Shown here: piece after piece, positions 42,380 through 51,226 of the stretch
Layout: every line of letters begins with the position of its first letter
Position numbering within the stretch: the first letter of the stretch is position 1
NCBI RefSeq assembly: GCF_040822115.1
Contig: NZ_CP162004.1
Coordinates: forward strand, 3,519,001-3,583,000
DNA length: 64,000 bases
Origin: Flavobacterium sp. WC2421
Lineage (GTDB): Bacteria > Bacteroidota > Bacteroidia > Flavobacteriales > Flavobacteriaceae
Reading direction: 5' to 3'
The notes under the pieces: model-generated
Databases searched by the model: none
What the model saw: the letters and a program-made list of their open reading frames with translations, nothing else
What the model was told of the DNA's origin: nothing
Program-made: the position numbers and the translations under genes

Positions 42380-43193
42380 TATTTGCCTCATTTTTTCTTT
42401 GTTTTTAGCCGAAGCACAAGAAACTACTCCTGTTAAAAGTACTCCCGAAAATAACAAAACGGAGGAAGGTATTATTCCTGACAATTCGTTTAAAAATGCC
42501 GAAAAACTACCCCAAGAAGTAAATAATGACAGTATTCCAGTTATAAAAACAAATCGGTACGGTTTGCGTGTAGGAGTTGATTTATTTAAGCTGACACGTG
42601 CTTTATATGATAAAGATTATAAAGGAATTGAATTAGTAGGAGATTATCGAATATCAAAAAAATATTACCTAGCTGCGGAACTAGGAAATGAAAATAAAAC
42701 AACTGATGACACTCGGTTAAACTCAACCGCCAAAGGATCTTATTTAAAAGCAGGTTTTGATTACAATGCCTACGAGAATTGGCTCGATATGGAGAATATC
42801 ATTTCTATAGGGATGCGCTATGGTTTTAGTACGTTTAGTCAGCAATTAAACACCTACAAAATTTACAATGCCAATCCTTATTTTGGAGAAGTTCCAGCTC
42901 TTACCTCTGGAGAAAAATACAGTGGTCTTTCTGCCAGTTGGATCGAAGTGGTTGCAGGAGTTAAAGCTAAAGTATTCAATAATGTCTTTGTTGGATTCGG
43001 CTTTCAACTGAAAATGTTAGTTTCTAATAAAAAGCCTGATAATTTTGACAACCTATATATTCCCGGATTCAACAGAACGTATAATGGAAATTTTGGTGTA
43101 GGATTTAATTATACAGTATCGTATTTCATTCCTATTTACAAAAAGAAGGTAATACCAGTTGTTGTTACTAAGAAACAGAATCCAAAAAAATAA
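42351..43193 (+). CDS. DUF6048 family outer-membrane-type protein
   Basis: 280 residues; its ATG lies 29 bp inside the end of the DUF6452 gene, so translation is coupled. Signal peptide (YIFSICLIFSLFLAEAQE), proline- and asparagine-rich linker (about 25-60), then alternating beta strands with aromatic ends (YGLRVGVDLFKL, YYLAAELGNENK, MRYGFSTFSQQL, VFVGFGFQLKML, NFGVGFNYTVSYFIP) as in a small outer-membrane beta barrel. Function unknown. Confidence 0.85.
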   Translation: MKHTLKYIFSICLIFSLFLAEAQETTPVKSTPENNKTEEGIIPDNSFKNAEKLPQEVNNDSIPVIKTNRYGLRVGVDLFKLTRALYDKDYKGIELVGDYRISKKYYLAAELGNENKTTDDTRLNSTAKGSYLKAGFDYNAYENWLDMENIISIGMRYGFSTFSQQLNTYKIYNANPYFGEVPALTSGEKYSGLSASWIEVVAGVKAKVFNNVFVGFGFQLKMLVSNKKPDNFDNLYIPGFNRTYNGNFGVGFNYTVSYFIPIYKKKVIPVVVTKKQNPKK

Positions 43194-43209
43194 ATTCTTT
43201 TACTGAAAA

Positions 43210-43251
43210 CAAAAAGGAGCTAATTATAATCGTATAATTAGCTCCTTTTTT
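43210..43251. terminator. Bidirectional intrinsic terminator
   Basis: AAAAAGGAGCTAATTATA pairs with TATAATTAGCTCCTTTTT, between the converging DUF6048 and small membrane protein genes. Confidence 0.9.
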
Positions 43252-43268
43252 TATGTTGTCAAATCGTG

Positions 43269-43505
43269 TTATCCTATTTCCTTAACCTCTTTCATAAAAA
43301 TCCATCTCATATACAACTTCTCCCCGTCATTCGTTTTTATCGATTTGAATTTAGGTGCTAAAATTGTCCCTACCATAAAAGCAGTCATAGGAATCCAAAA
43401 TCCAGTTAAACCTGTATAACGTTCTGCCAAATAACGTACGGATATAAATAAAATGGCGAAACAACCCATTTGATATAAAAATGCTCTTACTTGTAATTTT
43501 GTCAT
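43269..43505 (-). CDS. Small membrane protein, conserved hypothetical
   Basis: 78 residues with two hydrophobic segments (FLYQMGCFAILFISVRYLA, FWIPMTAFMVGTILAP) and a basic-acidic C-terminus. It is followed by the terminator at 43210 and preceded by AT-rich sequence with short direct repeats. No family recognised. Confidence 0.75.
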   Translation of the reverse strand: MTKLQVRAFLYQMGCFAILFISVRYLAERYTGLTGFWIPMTAFMVGTILAPKFKSIKTNDGEKLYMRWIFMKEVKEIG

Positions 43506-43640
43506 GCTATTTTGTTTAAAGTTTAAGGTTTAAAAAAAGTTTAAAGTTAGATAATGTTTATCAATGATAAATTTGTACCCTTCTATTTTCTTTTTTCTTT
43601 CCTCTTTATTCTTTGCTCTTTTTTCTATATTCTTATTTCA

Positions 43641-44810
43641 CTATTCCCCTTCAGTTACCTGAAATTTTGTTCTCTTACTACCCTCGTACATTTCGTATTT
43701 TACTAAACGTGCTTCGATACTTGCATTAAAAAGTTTGATTTTTCTTGAAGGTTTTAACCCTACAAATTTCAAAGCTTCCAGGTTTCCAGTAATGAACCAA
43801 GCATTAGTTCCAGGATAATTTTTCTTTAGAGTATCTCCAATATTCTTATAGAATTCTTCCATATGAATATCCAATCGTTCATCATAAGGCGGGTTGAATA
43901 CCATGTGTAATTTTCCTTCGGTTGTTTTCTCCGTATCAAAGAAGTTTTTTTCTTCAATCGTGATGTATTCATCCAAATTGGCATTCTTGATATTATCTTT
44001 GGCTTTTTGAACTGCCGATGGTGCTTTATCGTATCCTTTTATCGTGTGATGAAACTCACGTACTCTTTTTAACAAGCTGTCCGTAATATTATCAAACAAT
44101 TCATTATCCCAATCGTGCCATTTTTCGAAAGCAAATTCTTTACGGTTAATGTTCGCCGGAATATTACAAGCAATCATAGCCGCTTCCGCTAAGAAAGTTC
44201 CTGAACCACACATTGGATCTAAAAAATCCGTTTGTCCGTCCCAACCAGAAAGTAACAAAACTCCTGCTGCCAAAACTTCGTTGATTGGCGCAATATTAGT
44301 TGCTGTTCTGTATCCACGTTGGTGTAATGAATTCCCTGAGGTATCAAGAGCAACCGAAACTTGGTCTCTATCAATATGAATGTTGATTCTTAAATCGGGA
44401 TGGATTTTATCAATGCTTGGACGTTGTCCTGTGCGCTCTCTAAATTGATCTACAATAGCATCTTTACACTTTTGAGAAACAAATTCGGAGTGATTAAAGT
44501 TATCTGAATGCACCGTAGCATCAATCACAAAAGTTTGATTGGCATTAATATATCTTGACCAGTTCACACCAGTAATTCCTTTGTATAAAGCTTGTTCGTT
44601 ATTTGCCTTAAAAAAATAAATGGGTTTTAGGATTTTTAATGCGGTACGCAACGATAAATTCGCTTTGTACATAAATCCCTTATCTCCTTTAAAACTCACC
44701 ATTCTTACACCCTGCTCCACGTCTTGCGCGCCTAACATTTGTAATTCCTTTGCTAATATTTCTTCAAAACCAAAAAAGGTTTTGGCAACCATCTTAAAAT
44801 TATTTTCCAT
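43641..44810 (-). CDS. THUMP domain rRNA/tRNA guanine-N2 methyltransferase (RlmL N-terminal type)
   Basis: 389 residues. THUMP-like RNA-binding domain at about 1-165 (TFFGFEEILAKELQMLGAQD, DLRINIHIDRDQVSVALDTSG), then the Rossmann methyltransferase domain with FLDPMCGSGTFLAEAAMIAC and the NPPY motif MVFNPPYDERL that marks N2-methylguanine enzymes. Corresponds to the first half of E. coli RlmL (G2445 of 23S rRNA); the RlmK half is absent. Divergent from the SAM methyltransferase at 44972. Confidence 0.9.
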   Translation of the reverse strand: MENNFKMVAKTFFGFEEILAKELQMLGAQDVEQGVRMVSFKGDKGFMYKANLSLRTALKILKPIYFFKANNEQALYKGITGVNWSRYINANQTFVIDATVHSDNFNHSEFVSQKCKDAIVDQFRERTGQRPSIDKIHPDLRINIHIDRDQVSVALDTSGNSLHQRGYRTATNIAPINEVLAAGVLLLSGWDGQTDFLDPMCGSGTFLAEAAMIACNIPANINRKEFAFEKWHDWDNELFDNITDSLLKRVREFHHTIKGYDKAPSAVQKAKDNIKNANLDEYITIEEKNFFDTEKTTEGKLHMVFNPPYDERLDIHMEEFYKNIGDTLKKNYPGTNAWFITGNLEALKFVGLKPSRKIKLFNASIEARLVKYEMYEGSKRTKFQVTEGE

Positions 44811-44924
44811 TTTTTTGTATCAATTAAAACAGACCTATTTCTGCTTTATATTTAACCTCTGATGAAAATCAGAGAATTCTCTACGTGAATCTCCGTCTAT
44901 CTCCTCAGAATCGTTATTTTTCAG

Positions 44925-44932
44925 CAAAAATA
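44925..44932 (-). promoter_or_regulatory. -7 promoter element (TATTTTTG) for the THUMP methyltransferase gene
   Basis: Minus-strand TATTTTTG, with only three bases between it and the plus-strand element at 44936; leader of about 115 nt. Confidence 0.45.
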
Positions 44933-44935
44933 CAC

Positions 44936-44943
44936 TAAATTTG
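44936..44943 (+). promoter_or_regulatory. -7 promoter element (TAAATTTG) for the SAM methyltransferase gene
   Basis: TAAATTTG, 28 bp before the ATG at 44972; back to back with a minus-strand -7 element. Confidence 0.5.
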
Positions 44944-44971
44944 CCGGATAGAATAAATTGAAAAAGAATAA

Positions 44972-45736
44972 ATGTCTGAAGAACAAAAATCAAACCCTAT
45001 AAATCAAGAAGAACCAGCACCAACATGGTTCAGTTCTTGGTTCGATACTCCCTATTATCACATTCTTTATAAAGAGAGAAACTATAGAGAAGCGCAGCTA
45101 TTTATGGATAACATCACCCATTACCTCAACCTTCCTGAGAAAGCAAAAGTGCTTGACTTGGCTTGCGGTAAAGGCCGTCATTCTATTTATTTGAACCAAC
45201 TGGGATTTAATGTCTTAGGCGCCGATTTGTCGGAGAATAGTATCGCTGAAGCCAACAAAAATGCCAACGACTCTTTACACTTCAAAGTACACGACATGCG
45301 TGAACCTTTTGAAGAAAAATTTGATGCAATATTTAATTTGTTCACTAGTTTTGGTTATTTCGAAAACGACGAAGACAATTTAACCACTTTAAAAGCCATC
45401 AAAGAAAGCTTGTCTGACTATGGTTTTGCCGTAATTGACTTCATGAATGTCAAACAAGTGCTCGATACATTAGTTCCTGAAGAAACAAAAACGGTTGAAG
45501 GCATCGATTTTCATCTGAAACGCTATTTAAAAGACGGACATATCTATAAAGAAATCGACTTTGAAGACAAAGGACAAAAATTTCATTATACCGAAAAAGT
45601 AAAAGCCTTAACTCTTCAAGATTTTGAAGCATTAATGGAAGAAGCAGGAATTTATCTTTTGGATATTTTTGGAGACTACAAGTTGAAAAAATTCTACAAA
45701 AATGATAGCGAACGCTTAATTATGATATTTAAGTAG
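44972..45736 (+). CDS. Class I SAM-dependent methyltransferase
   Basis: 254 residues. SAM-binding motif I is KVLDLACGKGRHSIYL (about 70-85), motif II region LGADLSENSIAEA, and NLFTSFGYFENDEDNL; an N-terminal segment rich in aromatic residues (PTWFSSWFDTPYYHILYKER). This profile is typical of Tellurite-resistance TehB/UbiE-like methyltransferases of Bacteroidota, with small molecules as likely substrates. The ZIP gene follows after 41 bp and may be in the same transcript. Confidence 0.88.
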   Translation: MSEEQKSNPINQEEPAPTWFSSWFDTPYYHILYKERNYREAQLFMDNITHYLNLPEKAKVLDLACGKGRHSIYLNQLGFNVLGADLSENSIAEANKNANDSLHFKVHDMREPFEEKFDAIFNLFTSFGYFENDEDNLTTLKAIKESLSDYGFAVIDFMNVKQVLDTLVPEETKTVEGIDFHLKRYLKDGHIYKEIDFEDKGQKFHYTEKVKALTLQDFEALMEEAGIYLLDIFGDYKLKKFYKNDSERLIMIFK

Positions 45737-45777
45737 TTGATTAATCCATTCAACAAATAAACGATTCAACAAAAAAC

Positions 45778-46449
45778 ATGAATTACCTTTTACCCTTACT
45801 TTCTGTACTGTTAGGCTATATCATTGCATCAATTTTAAAACCAAAAAACAAAACCAACCTCAAGCTATTATTGGCTTTTAGTGGGTCTTTTTTATTGTCT
45901 TTAACCGTGATGCACTTGCTTCCTGATGTTTACGAAAGCAAAGACAGCAACATAGGTATCTTTATCATGTTAGGGATTTTGTTCCAAATCATACTAGAAT
46001 TTTTCTCTAAAGGGGCAGAACATGGACACGTTCATGGACACGAAAACATGAACCATATTCCGTGGTTATTGTTCATCAGTCTTTGTATTCATGCCTTCTT
46101 AGAAGGATTCCCTGTAGGCCATCATCATGATAATCTAGCCATTGGTATCGCCATTCATCACCTGCCTATTGCCATCATCTTGACTACCTTTTTCATCAAT
46201 TCGCATTTGAATCCAAAAGCCATTTTTGCCTTCATGATCACCTTTGCCGTCATGACGCCACTAGGAACACTCGCATCCGATTATTTACCTTTTTTAAACC
46301 AATATACTACTCAAATCACAGCCGTAGTCATTGGGATATTATTCCATATTTCATCTACCATTATTTTTGAAAGTAGCGAAGGACATAAATTCAACATTGC
46401 CAAAGTTTCCATGATTATCCTAGGAATCTTACTGGCTTACTTTTTATAA
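45778..46449 (+). CDS. ZIP family metal transporter
   Basis: 223 residues, about eight membrane segments. The histidine-rich cytoplasmic loop is GAEHGHVHGHENMNHIP; the metal-binding helices are CIHAFLEGFPVGHHHD (helix IV) and IGIAIHHLPIAIILTTF (helix V). It imports divalent metal ions, most often zinc. No metal regulator is visible next to it. Confidence 0.93.
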   Translation: MNYLLPLLSVLLGYIIASILKPKNKTNLKLLLAFSGSFLLSLTVMHLLPDVYESKDSNIGIFIMLGILFQIILEFFSKGAEHGHVHGHENMNHIPWLLFISLCIHAFLEGFPVGHHHDNLAIGIAIHHLPIAIILTTFFINSHLNPKAIFAFMITFAVMTPLGTLASDYLPFLNQYTTQITAVVIGILFHISSTIIFESSEGHKFNIAKVSMIILGILLAYFL

Positions 46450-46460
46450 TAGTACCATTT

Positions 46461-46560
46461 GGGCGTGCCCCTTCGTAAAAACTTCGGGTCGGGCTATTCA
46501 CTTCAATCTTTTTATTTTTAAAGAAAAAATAAAAAGGATTTCCGCTATTATCCCTCACGC
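46461..46560. repeat. Palindromic intergenic element (member 2, minus-strand orientation)
   Basis: GGGCGTG at the left end and CACGC at the right (46463-46467 with 46556-46560), a central stem CTTTTTATTTTT / AAAAATAAAAAG, and the motifs CGGGTCGGGC and ATCCCTCACGC. The reverse complement contains GGAAATCCTTTTTAT and ATAAAAAGATTGAAG-GAATAGC, the same core as the element at 54794-54875. Similar elements are frequent in Flavobacterium intergenic regions as far as I recall. Confidence 0.65.
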
Positions 46561-46659
46561 GAATTCAACAATTTTCTATGAAATCCGTTGCCAAAATCAA
46601 TCGTATATTATCAGGACGCCAAAAAAATTACAATTTTATAAAATGAAAGAAAAATTACC

Positions 46660-46667
46660 TATATTTG
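46660..46667 (+). promoter_or_regulatory. -7 promoter element (TATATTTG) upstream of the alpha/beta hydrolase
   Basis: Full TAnnTTTG match; leader of about 105 nt before the ATG at 46778. Confidence 0.4.
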
Positions 46668-46777
46668 ATAATCAACCATGCAAAATTTTATTAGGTTCTA
46701 TCTTTTCTAAGTCAAAATCATTAATCTGACCTCGAAACACTTACCTATAATTTAGCGACCTACTTAAACCAAAAAAC

Positions 46778-47617
46778 ATGAAAATTTCCATTCCAATTTT
46801 AGTTCTTTTTTTGACATCTTCAATATGCGTAACAAATTCGCAAAACAAGTTTGACACAGATTACGGAAACAACAATGCGGTCGGGAAATATGTAGACTTA
46901 AATGGAGCAAAAATATATTATGAAGAATATGGAAAAGGGGAGCCATTACTATTAATTCATGGATGCGGAGGCGACATTAAATCAATGGAAAATCAAATTG
47001 ATTTCTTTAAAAATAAATATAGAGTTATTGTTGCAGACAATAGAGGTCAAGGAAAATCAGAATTAAAAACGGACTCATTGACTTATACTCAGATAACTAA
47101 AGATTGGGAAGGATTAGTTAATCATCTTAAATTAGATTCTATTAGCATACTTGGATGGAGTGATGGAGGTATCATAGGACTAGAAATGGGAATTAGTAAC
47201 AAAACTAAAATCAAGAAAATTATTGCAATGGGTGCCAATTTAAGACCTGACACAACCGCTGTTAATAGTTGGGCACCAGCAGAAGTACGGAAATATCAAA
47301 CCGAAGCAAAAGAAATGAAAGCAAAAGGAGATACTTCACGAAATTGGAATCTAGAACTTCAACTTTTTGGACTTTTACTAGACCAACCCAATATTAATCC
47401 GCTTGATTTAAAAAAAATAACGACTTCTGTTTTGATTATGGTTGGCGACAGAGACATTATAAAAAATGAACATGCTGTAGAGATTTACAATAATCTACCA
47501 AAAGGCCAATTATGCATTATGCCTGGCATGGGTCACAACGCTCCTCAAAATAATCCTATACTATTTAATGAAATAGCCAATCGATTTTTAACAGAACCAT
47601 TTGACTATGGTAAATAA
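46778..47617 (+). CDS. Secreted alpha/beta hydrolase
   Basis: 279 residues with a signal peptide (SIPILVLFLTSSICVTNSQ). Oxyanion-hole loop LLIHGCGGDIKS, nucleophile elbow LGWSDGGIIGLEMG (Ser), acid in MVGDRDIIKNEH and catalytic His in PGMGHNAPQNNP. Resembles the general alpha/beta-hydrolase (esterase/lyase) group of Bacteroidota; substrate unknown. Flanked by non-coding repeats on both sides, so likely a single-gene unit. Confidence 0.9.
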   Translation: MKISIPILVLFLTSSICVTNSQNKFDTDYGNNNAVGKYVDLNGAKIYYEEYGKGEPLLLIHGCGGDIKSMENQIDFFKNKYRVIVADNRGQGKSELKTDSLTYTQITKDWEGLVNHLKLDSISILGWSDGGIIGLEMGISNKTKIKKIIAMGANLRPDTTAVNSWAPAEVRKYQTEAKEMKAKGDTSRNWNLELQLFGLLLDQPNINPLDLKKITTSVLIMVGDRDIIKNEHAVEIYNNLPKGQLCIMPGMGHNAPQNNPILFNEIANRFLTEPFDYGK

Positions 47618-47628
47618 TAATTATTTAC

Positions 47629-48470
47629 CAATCCGTTTTATCCGCGTTCCATCCTAAACGATATACTTTCTATCGAGGCTTGATCCTTCCCTTTATTGTG
47701 GATACACTTAGTGTGATTGCTTCGCTCCGTGCAATGACAAAGTGCATCAAATTATAAATTCTGTAATACTTAAACCTTCTGTACTGCAATTTGCTACACA
47801 AATAAAGCAAATAGTACTATCTACAAACAAAGTCATGGCGAGGAACGAAGCCATCTTACTAAAACTCATCGACAATAAAACTAAAAAAATATGACAACGG
47901 AAATACTAGATGAGATTGATACTTTCTTCGCAATGAATTAGTTATTGCTAGAAAAAAAATACGCATAAAATCCGTTTTCATCAACGTTTTGCTTTAGCAA
48001 TCCGTTTTATCCGCGTTCTAAACTAAACGATTGACTTTCCCAATCTAATAGAAACTGTTCTTCATTGTCGAAATACTAGATGAGATTGGTACTTTCCTCG
48101 CAATGACAAAGTGCATCAAATTATAAATTCTGTAATACTTAAACCTTCTGTACTTCAATTCGCTACACAAATAAAGCAAATAGTACTATCCAAAGTCATA
48201 GCGAGGAACGAAGCTATCTCACTAAAACACATCGACAATAAAACTAAAAAAATATGACAACGGAAACACTAGATGAGATTGGTACTTTCTTCGCAATGAA
48301 TTAGTTATTGCTAGAAAAAAAATACGCATAAAATCCGTTTTCATCAACGTTTTGCTTTTGCAATCTGTTTTATCCGCGTTCTAAACTAAACGATTGACTT
48401 TCCCAATCTAATAGAAACTGTTCTTCATTGCCGAAATACCAGATGAGATAGGTACTTTCTTCGCAATGAC
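47629..48470. repeat. Tandem 363-369-bp intergenic repeats (two copies and a third partial)
   Basis: Copies begin at 47629, 47998 and 48361 with CAATCCGTTTTATCCGCG (or CAATCTG). Inside each is a 35-bp subrepeat (ACTAGATGAGATTGGTACTT) found near 47905, 48073, 48267 and 48437. Copy 1 also has an inverted pair: GTGATTGCTTCGCTCCGTGC (about 47715) and GTCATGGCGAGGAACGAAGC (about 47834), resembling widespread palindromic repeats. No frame longer than 16 codons is conserved. Confidence 0.8.
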
Positions 48471-48612
48471 ATAGCTAATGGTAAAGAACAGACAATCATG
48501 AACCCTTCTAGTACGAATTTTTAAGCCGTGTCCAGAAAGAATTTCGTCAATGAAAATCTAAAAACTGTATTGAAATTTAAAATTGCCTTGAACATTTAAT
48601 CTAACTATAGCT
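48471..48612. other. Intergenic sequence after the tandem repeats
   Basis: No gene, repeat copy or promoter recognised; it leads to the receptor-gene terminator at 48613. Confidence 0.4.
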
Positions 48613-48660
48613 AAAACAAAGTAGAAAACCATTTATAGGAATGATTTTCTACTTTGTTTT
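48613..48660 (-). terminator. Intrinsic terminator of the TonB-dependent receptor-like gene
   Basis: AAAACAAAGTAGAAAA (48613-48628) pairs perfectly with TTTTCTACTTTGTTTT (48645-48660), 28 bp after the stop on the minus strand. Confidence 0.8.
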
Positions 48661-48687
48661 AAAGACTATCTTCTAAGATATTTGGTA

Positions 48688-51075
48688 TTATCTACCTGTT
48701 CTATTTTTCTCTTCTTGATTCCCAAAATCTCTATCTTTTACATTTATTTTTTTGTTCCCAAAATTATAAACCACAGACAGACGTACAAATCGATTGCTTT
48801 CATTGTTGTTATACACTTGTTTCACTCCATTTACAACCGAAACAAAATCTTTTAAATAAGAAGTATTAAAAACATCATTAGTCAGAAACGCCACTTGAAC
48901 ACTTTTATTAAACAAATCTTGCTTAAAACCAATATTTAGACTTGACATATAACCTACTGCATATAGTCCTTGCTTATAAGGAGGAGTATAACTAAAATCA
49001 ATTTGCAATTTTGCCGTTTTACTTAATGAAAAAGTATTGTTTGTAGAAAGATCTACCTCTAAACTATTTGTTGGCGTCGCATTTATCGCATTTGTAAAAT
49101 TTGTTTTTGATCCTAAAAGATACAATGAATTTTCACTTTGCCACCAATCCATAAAATTAGCAGAATAAGTCTCTCCAATACCGTAATTCAAACCTTCAAA
49201 ATAATTCTCTCTTGTCACAATTAGCGTATTGGTTTCAGGATTTGATGTAAATAGCACACCATAGCCATCTGTAATAACATTTACGAAAACACTAGTCCGT
49301 AAAATTTCTTTGTACGAATGAGAAAATTCAAAATTATCACTGAAAGAAGGCTTCAAAAACGGGTTTCCTTCTGAATAGCTATTACTACTGATGTAAATAC
49401 GAAACGGATTCAATAAGTCAAAACGAGGTCTATTAATTCTTTTTCCGTAATTCAAACTGAAATTATTGTTCTCGTTTTCGTTATAAGAAGCATAAAATGT
49501 TGGAAATAATTTTAAATAATTATTCACTGTTTCTTGATTCAAATTTTCAGAAAAACCATTGGTTTTAGTATTCTCTAATCGCAATCCCAATTGAAAATTC
49601 CATTTTTCATTAATTTTTTTAGCTCCATTAATGTAAACTGCCTGATTATTTTCGGTGTACTTAAATCGGTTTGATTGCTGAGGATCTAATTCTGGACTAC
49701 CAGTAATGGTATTAAAATAGAACACATCGCTCTTGCTATTTGTAAAACTCATCTTTGCACCATACGATAATTTTAACGCTTGAAGCGGATGTTCCATATC
49801 TGCCTTGAAACTAAAGTTATTGATATCTTGATTAGAAATATTTCTCCCTGACTGATTTATAGCTATAAATGTCATATCTGCATCGTAGTTATTAGCAACA
49901 AACTTTCGATCAAATTTTGAATTATAATCGAAATAATCTACATCAAATGATAATTTTCGGTTAAGGGAATCCAGTTTTGTAATCAAATGCACATTATACG
50001 TTTGATTGCTAGATTCTTTGTCAGCAAAACTAGTATTGAGTATGTAATTTTGTAATTGCTTTTGTTTATTGTATCTGTCAATTCTAATATCTGATTGAAA
50101 ATCAGGATTGTTTTTGGAGTTTAAATATTGAAAACCAACCGTTGTTTTTTCTGAAAAATCATAATCTAAAGCTAATTTTCCTGATGCATTTTCGTCTTTT
50201 ACTTTTGTTCTAGCTTTCAAAATCGAAAGCCCTTCTACGAAATACACCTCAGAAACTTCATCGACATTTTTATATCCCGTTTTTCCATTTATACTTGCAG
50301 AAAAACGGAACTTATTTTTACTGAAAAAGAAATTATTTCTTAAAGAATAAATGCCATATTTATTTTGATCGTAAGAAGCTGTAGTCGTGTTTTTCCAGGA
50401 ATCACGTGCTCCCTTTTTCATGATAATATTAATTAATCCACCAGTTCCTTCCGCTTCGTATTTTGCTGGCGGATTACTGATAATTTCAATGTTTTTAATA
50501 TCACTTGCCGAAATTGATTTTAAAAAGTTGTTCAACTCCTCAGCAGTCAACTCAATCATTCTTCCGTCAATCATCACTCGAGAAGCTCCTTTTCCTAGAA
50601 TAGTGATCACATTACTTTGCACCACAACTCCTGGCGCTGTATTTATGGCACTTAATGCATCACCACCAACCGTTGTAACATTATTTTCTAGATTATAAAC
50701 CACACGATCTGTTTTCTGTTCGATGGTATTCCTTTTAGCTTGAATGACAATTTCATTCAAATTTGTTGCATTCTCTTTTAAAAGAATTGTACCTAAATCG
50801 AAATCATTTTCTATTGCAATTTCTTTTTCGTAGTCTGTAAATCCTAAAAGACTTACACCTATTTTATAAAAACCTTTTTTAATATTAATTTCAAAAGTAC
50901 CATCTTGTTTAGTTGTAGTACCGTCAATAATTTTCCCCTGTGAATTTGATATGGAAACATCAGCCCATTGTAAGGGAGTTGTTTCACTAACTATTTTTCC
51001 TTTCAATTTTAAAGGTGCTTGCGCTAAACAAAACAAAGGCAATAGTAAAAAAATAAGGAGGTTCACTTTTTTCAT
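48688..51075 (-). CDS. Outer-membrane beta-barrel receptor (TonB-dependent receptor-like, OMP_b-brl_3)
   Basis: 795 residues from the ATG at 51075; an upstream in-frame ATG at 51165 would read through the intergenic region and lacks a signal peptide. Signal peptide (VNLLIFLLLPLFCLAQA), CarboxypepD_reg-like domain (about 22-105; LKGKIVSETTPLQWADVSIS), plug domain (about 115-220; LSAINTAPGVVVQSNVITIL, ARVMIDGRMIELTAEEL, IEIISNPPAKYEAEGTGGLI) and a C-terminal beta barrel (GYFKNVDE-like strands to FVRLSVVYNFGNKK). No TonB box was identified. This family member imports or senses an unknown ligand. An AraC-type regulator is the next gene upstream. Confidence 0.9.
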   Translation of the reverse strand: MKKVNLLIFLLLPLFCLAQAPLKLKGKIVSETTPLQWADVSISNSQGKIIDGTTTKQDGTFEINIKKGFYKIGVSLLGFTDYEKEIAIENDFDLGTILLKENATNLNEIVIQAKRNTIEQKTDRVVYNLENNVTTVGGDALSAINTAPGVVVQSNVITILGKGASRVMIDGRMIELTAEELNNFLKSISASDIKNIEIISNPPAKYEAEGTGGLINIIMKKGARDSWKNTTTASYDQNKYGIYSLRNNFFFSKNKFRFSASINGKTGYKNVDEVSEVYFVEGLSILKARTKVKDENASGKLALDYDFSEKTTVGFQYLNSKNNPDFQSDIRIDRYNKQKQLQNYILNTSFADKESSNQTYNVHLITKLDSLNRKLSFDVDYFDYNSKFDRKFVANNYDADMTFIAINQSGRNISNQDINNFSFKADMEHPLQALKLSYGAKMSFTNSKSDVFYFNTITGSPELDPQQSNRFKYTENNQAVYINGAKKINEKWNFQLGLRLENTKTNGFSENLNQETVNNYLKLFPTFYASYNENENNNFSLNYGKRINRPRFDLLNPFRIYISSNSYSEGNPFLKPSFSDNFEFSHSYKEILRTSVFVNVITDGYGVLFTSNPETNTLIVTRENYFEGLNYGIGETYSANFMDWWQSENSLYLLGSKTNFTNAINATPTNSLEVDLSTNNTFSLSKTAKLQIDFSYTPPYKQGLYAVGYMSSLNIGFKQDLFNKSVQVAFLTNDVFNTSYLKDFVSVVNGVKQVYNNNESNRFVRLSVVYNFGNKKINVKDRDFGNQEEKNRTGR

Positions 51076-51147
51076 AATTTCTAATTTTAAACTTGTTCGA
51101 TTAATTTGAAGCAAAGTTCCCTTAGAAATTTTCAGAATTCGACCGAC

Positions 51148-51195
51148 AAAAAAAAGTCGAACCAATTTCTATTAAAAAAATTGGTTAGACTTTTT
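51148..51195 (-). terminator. Intrinsic terminator of the AraC-type membrane regulator gene
   Basis: AAAAAGTCGAACCAATTT and AAATTGGTTAGACTTTTT pair with one mismatch; on the minus strand a T8 run follows. A third copy of GTTCGACTTTTT lies at 51206-51217. Confidence 0.8.
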
Positions 51196-51226
51196 CAAGT
51201 ATGAAGTTCGACTTTTTACAAAACCT

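Larger units (their letters stand above)
46450..46777. other. 328-bp intergenic region between ZIP and alpha/beta hydrolase genes
   Basis: Contains the palindromic element at 46461-46560 and a promoter at 46660-46667. No coding frame seen. Confidence 0.6.

Noticed and set aside
47889..48310. A conserved 16-codon frame (MTTEILDEIDTFFAMN and MTTETLDEIGTFFAMN) in two repeat copies
   Set aside because: It is within recent sequence duplicates and shows no codon-level constraint; a coincidence of the repeat.
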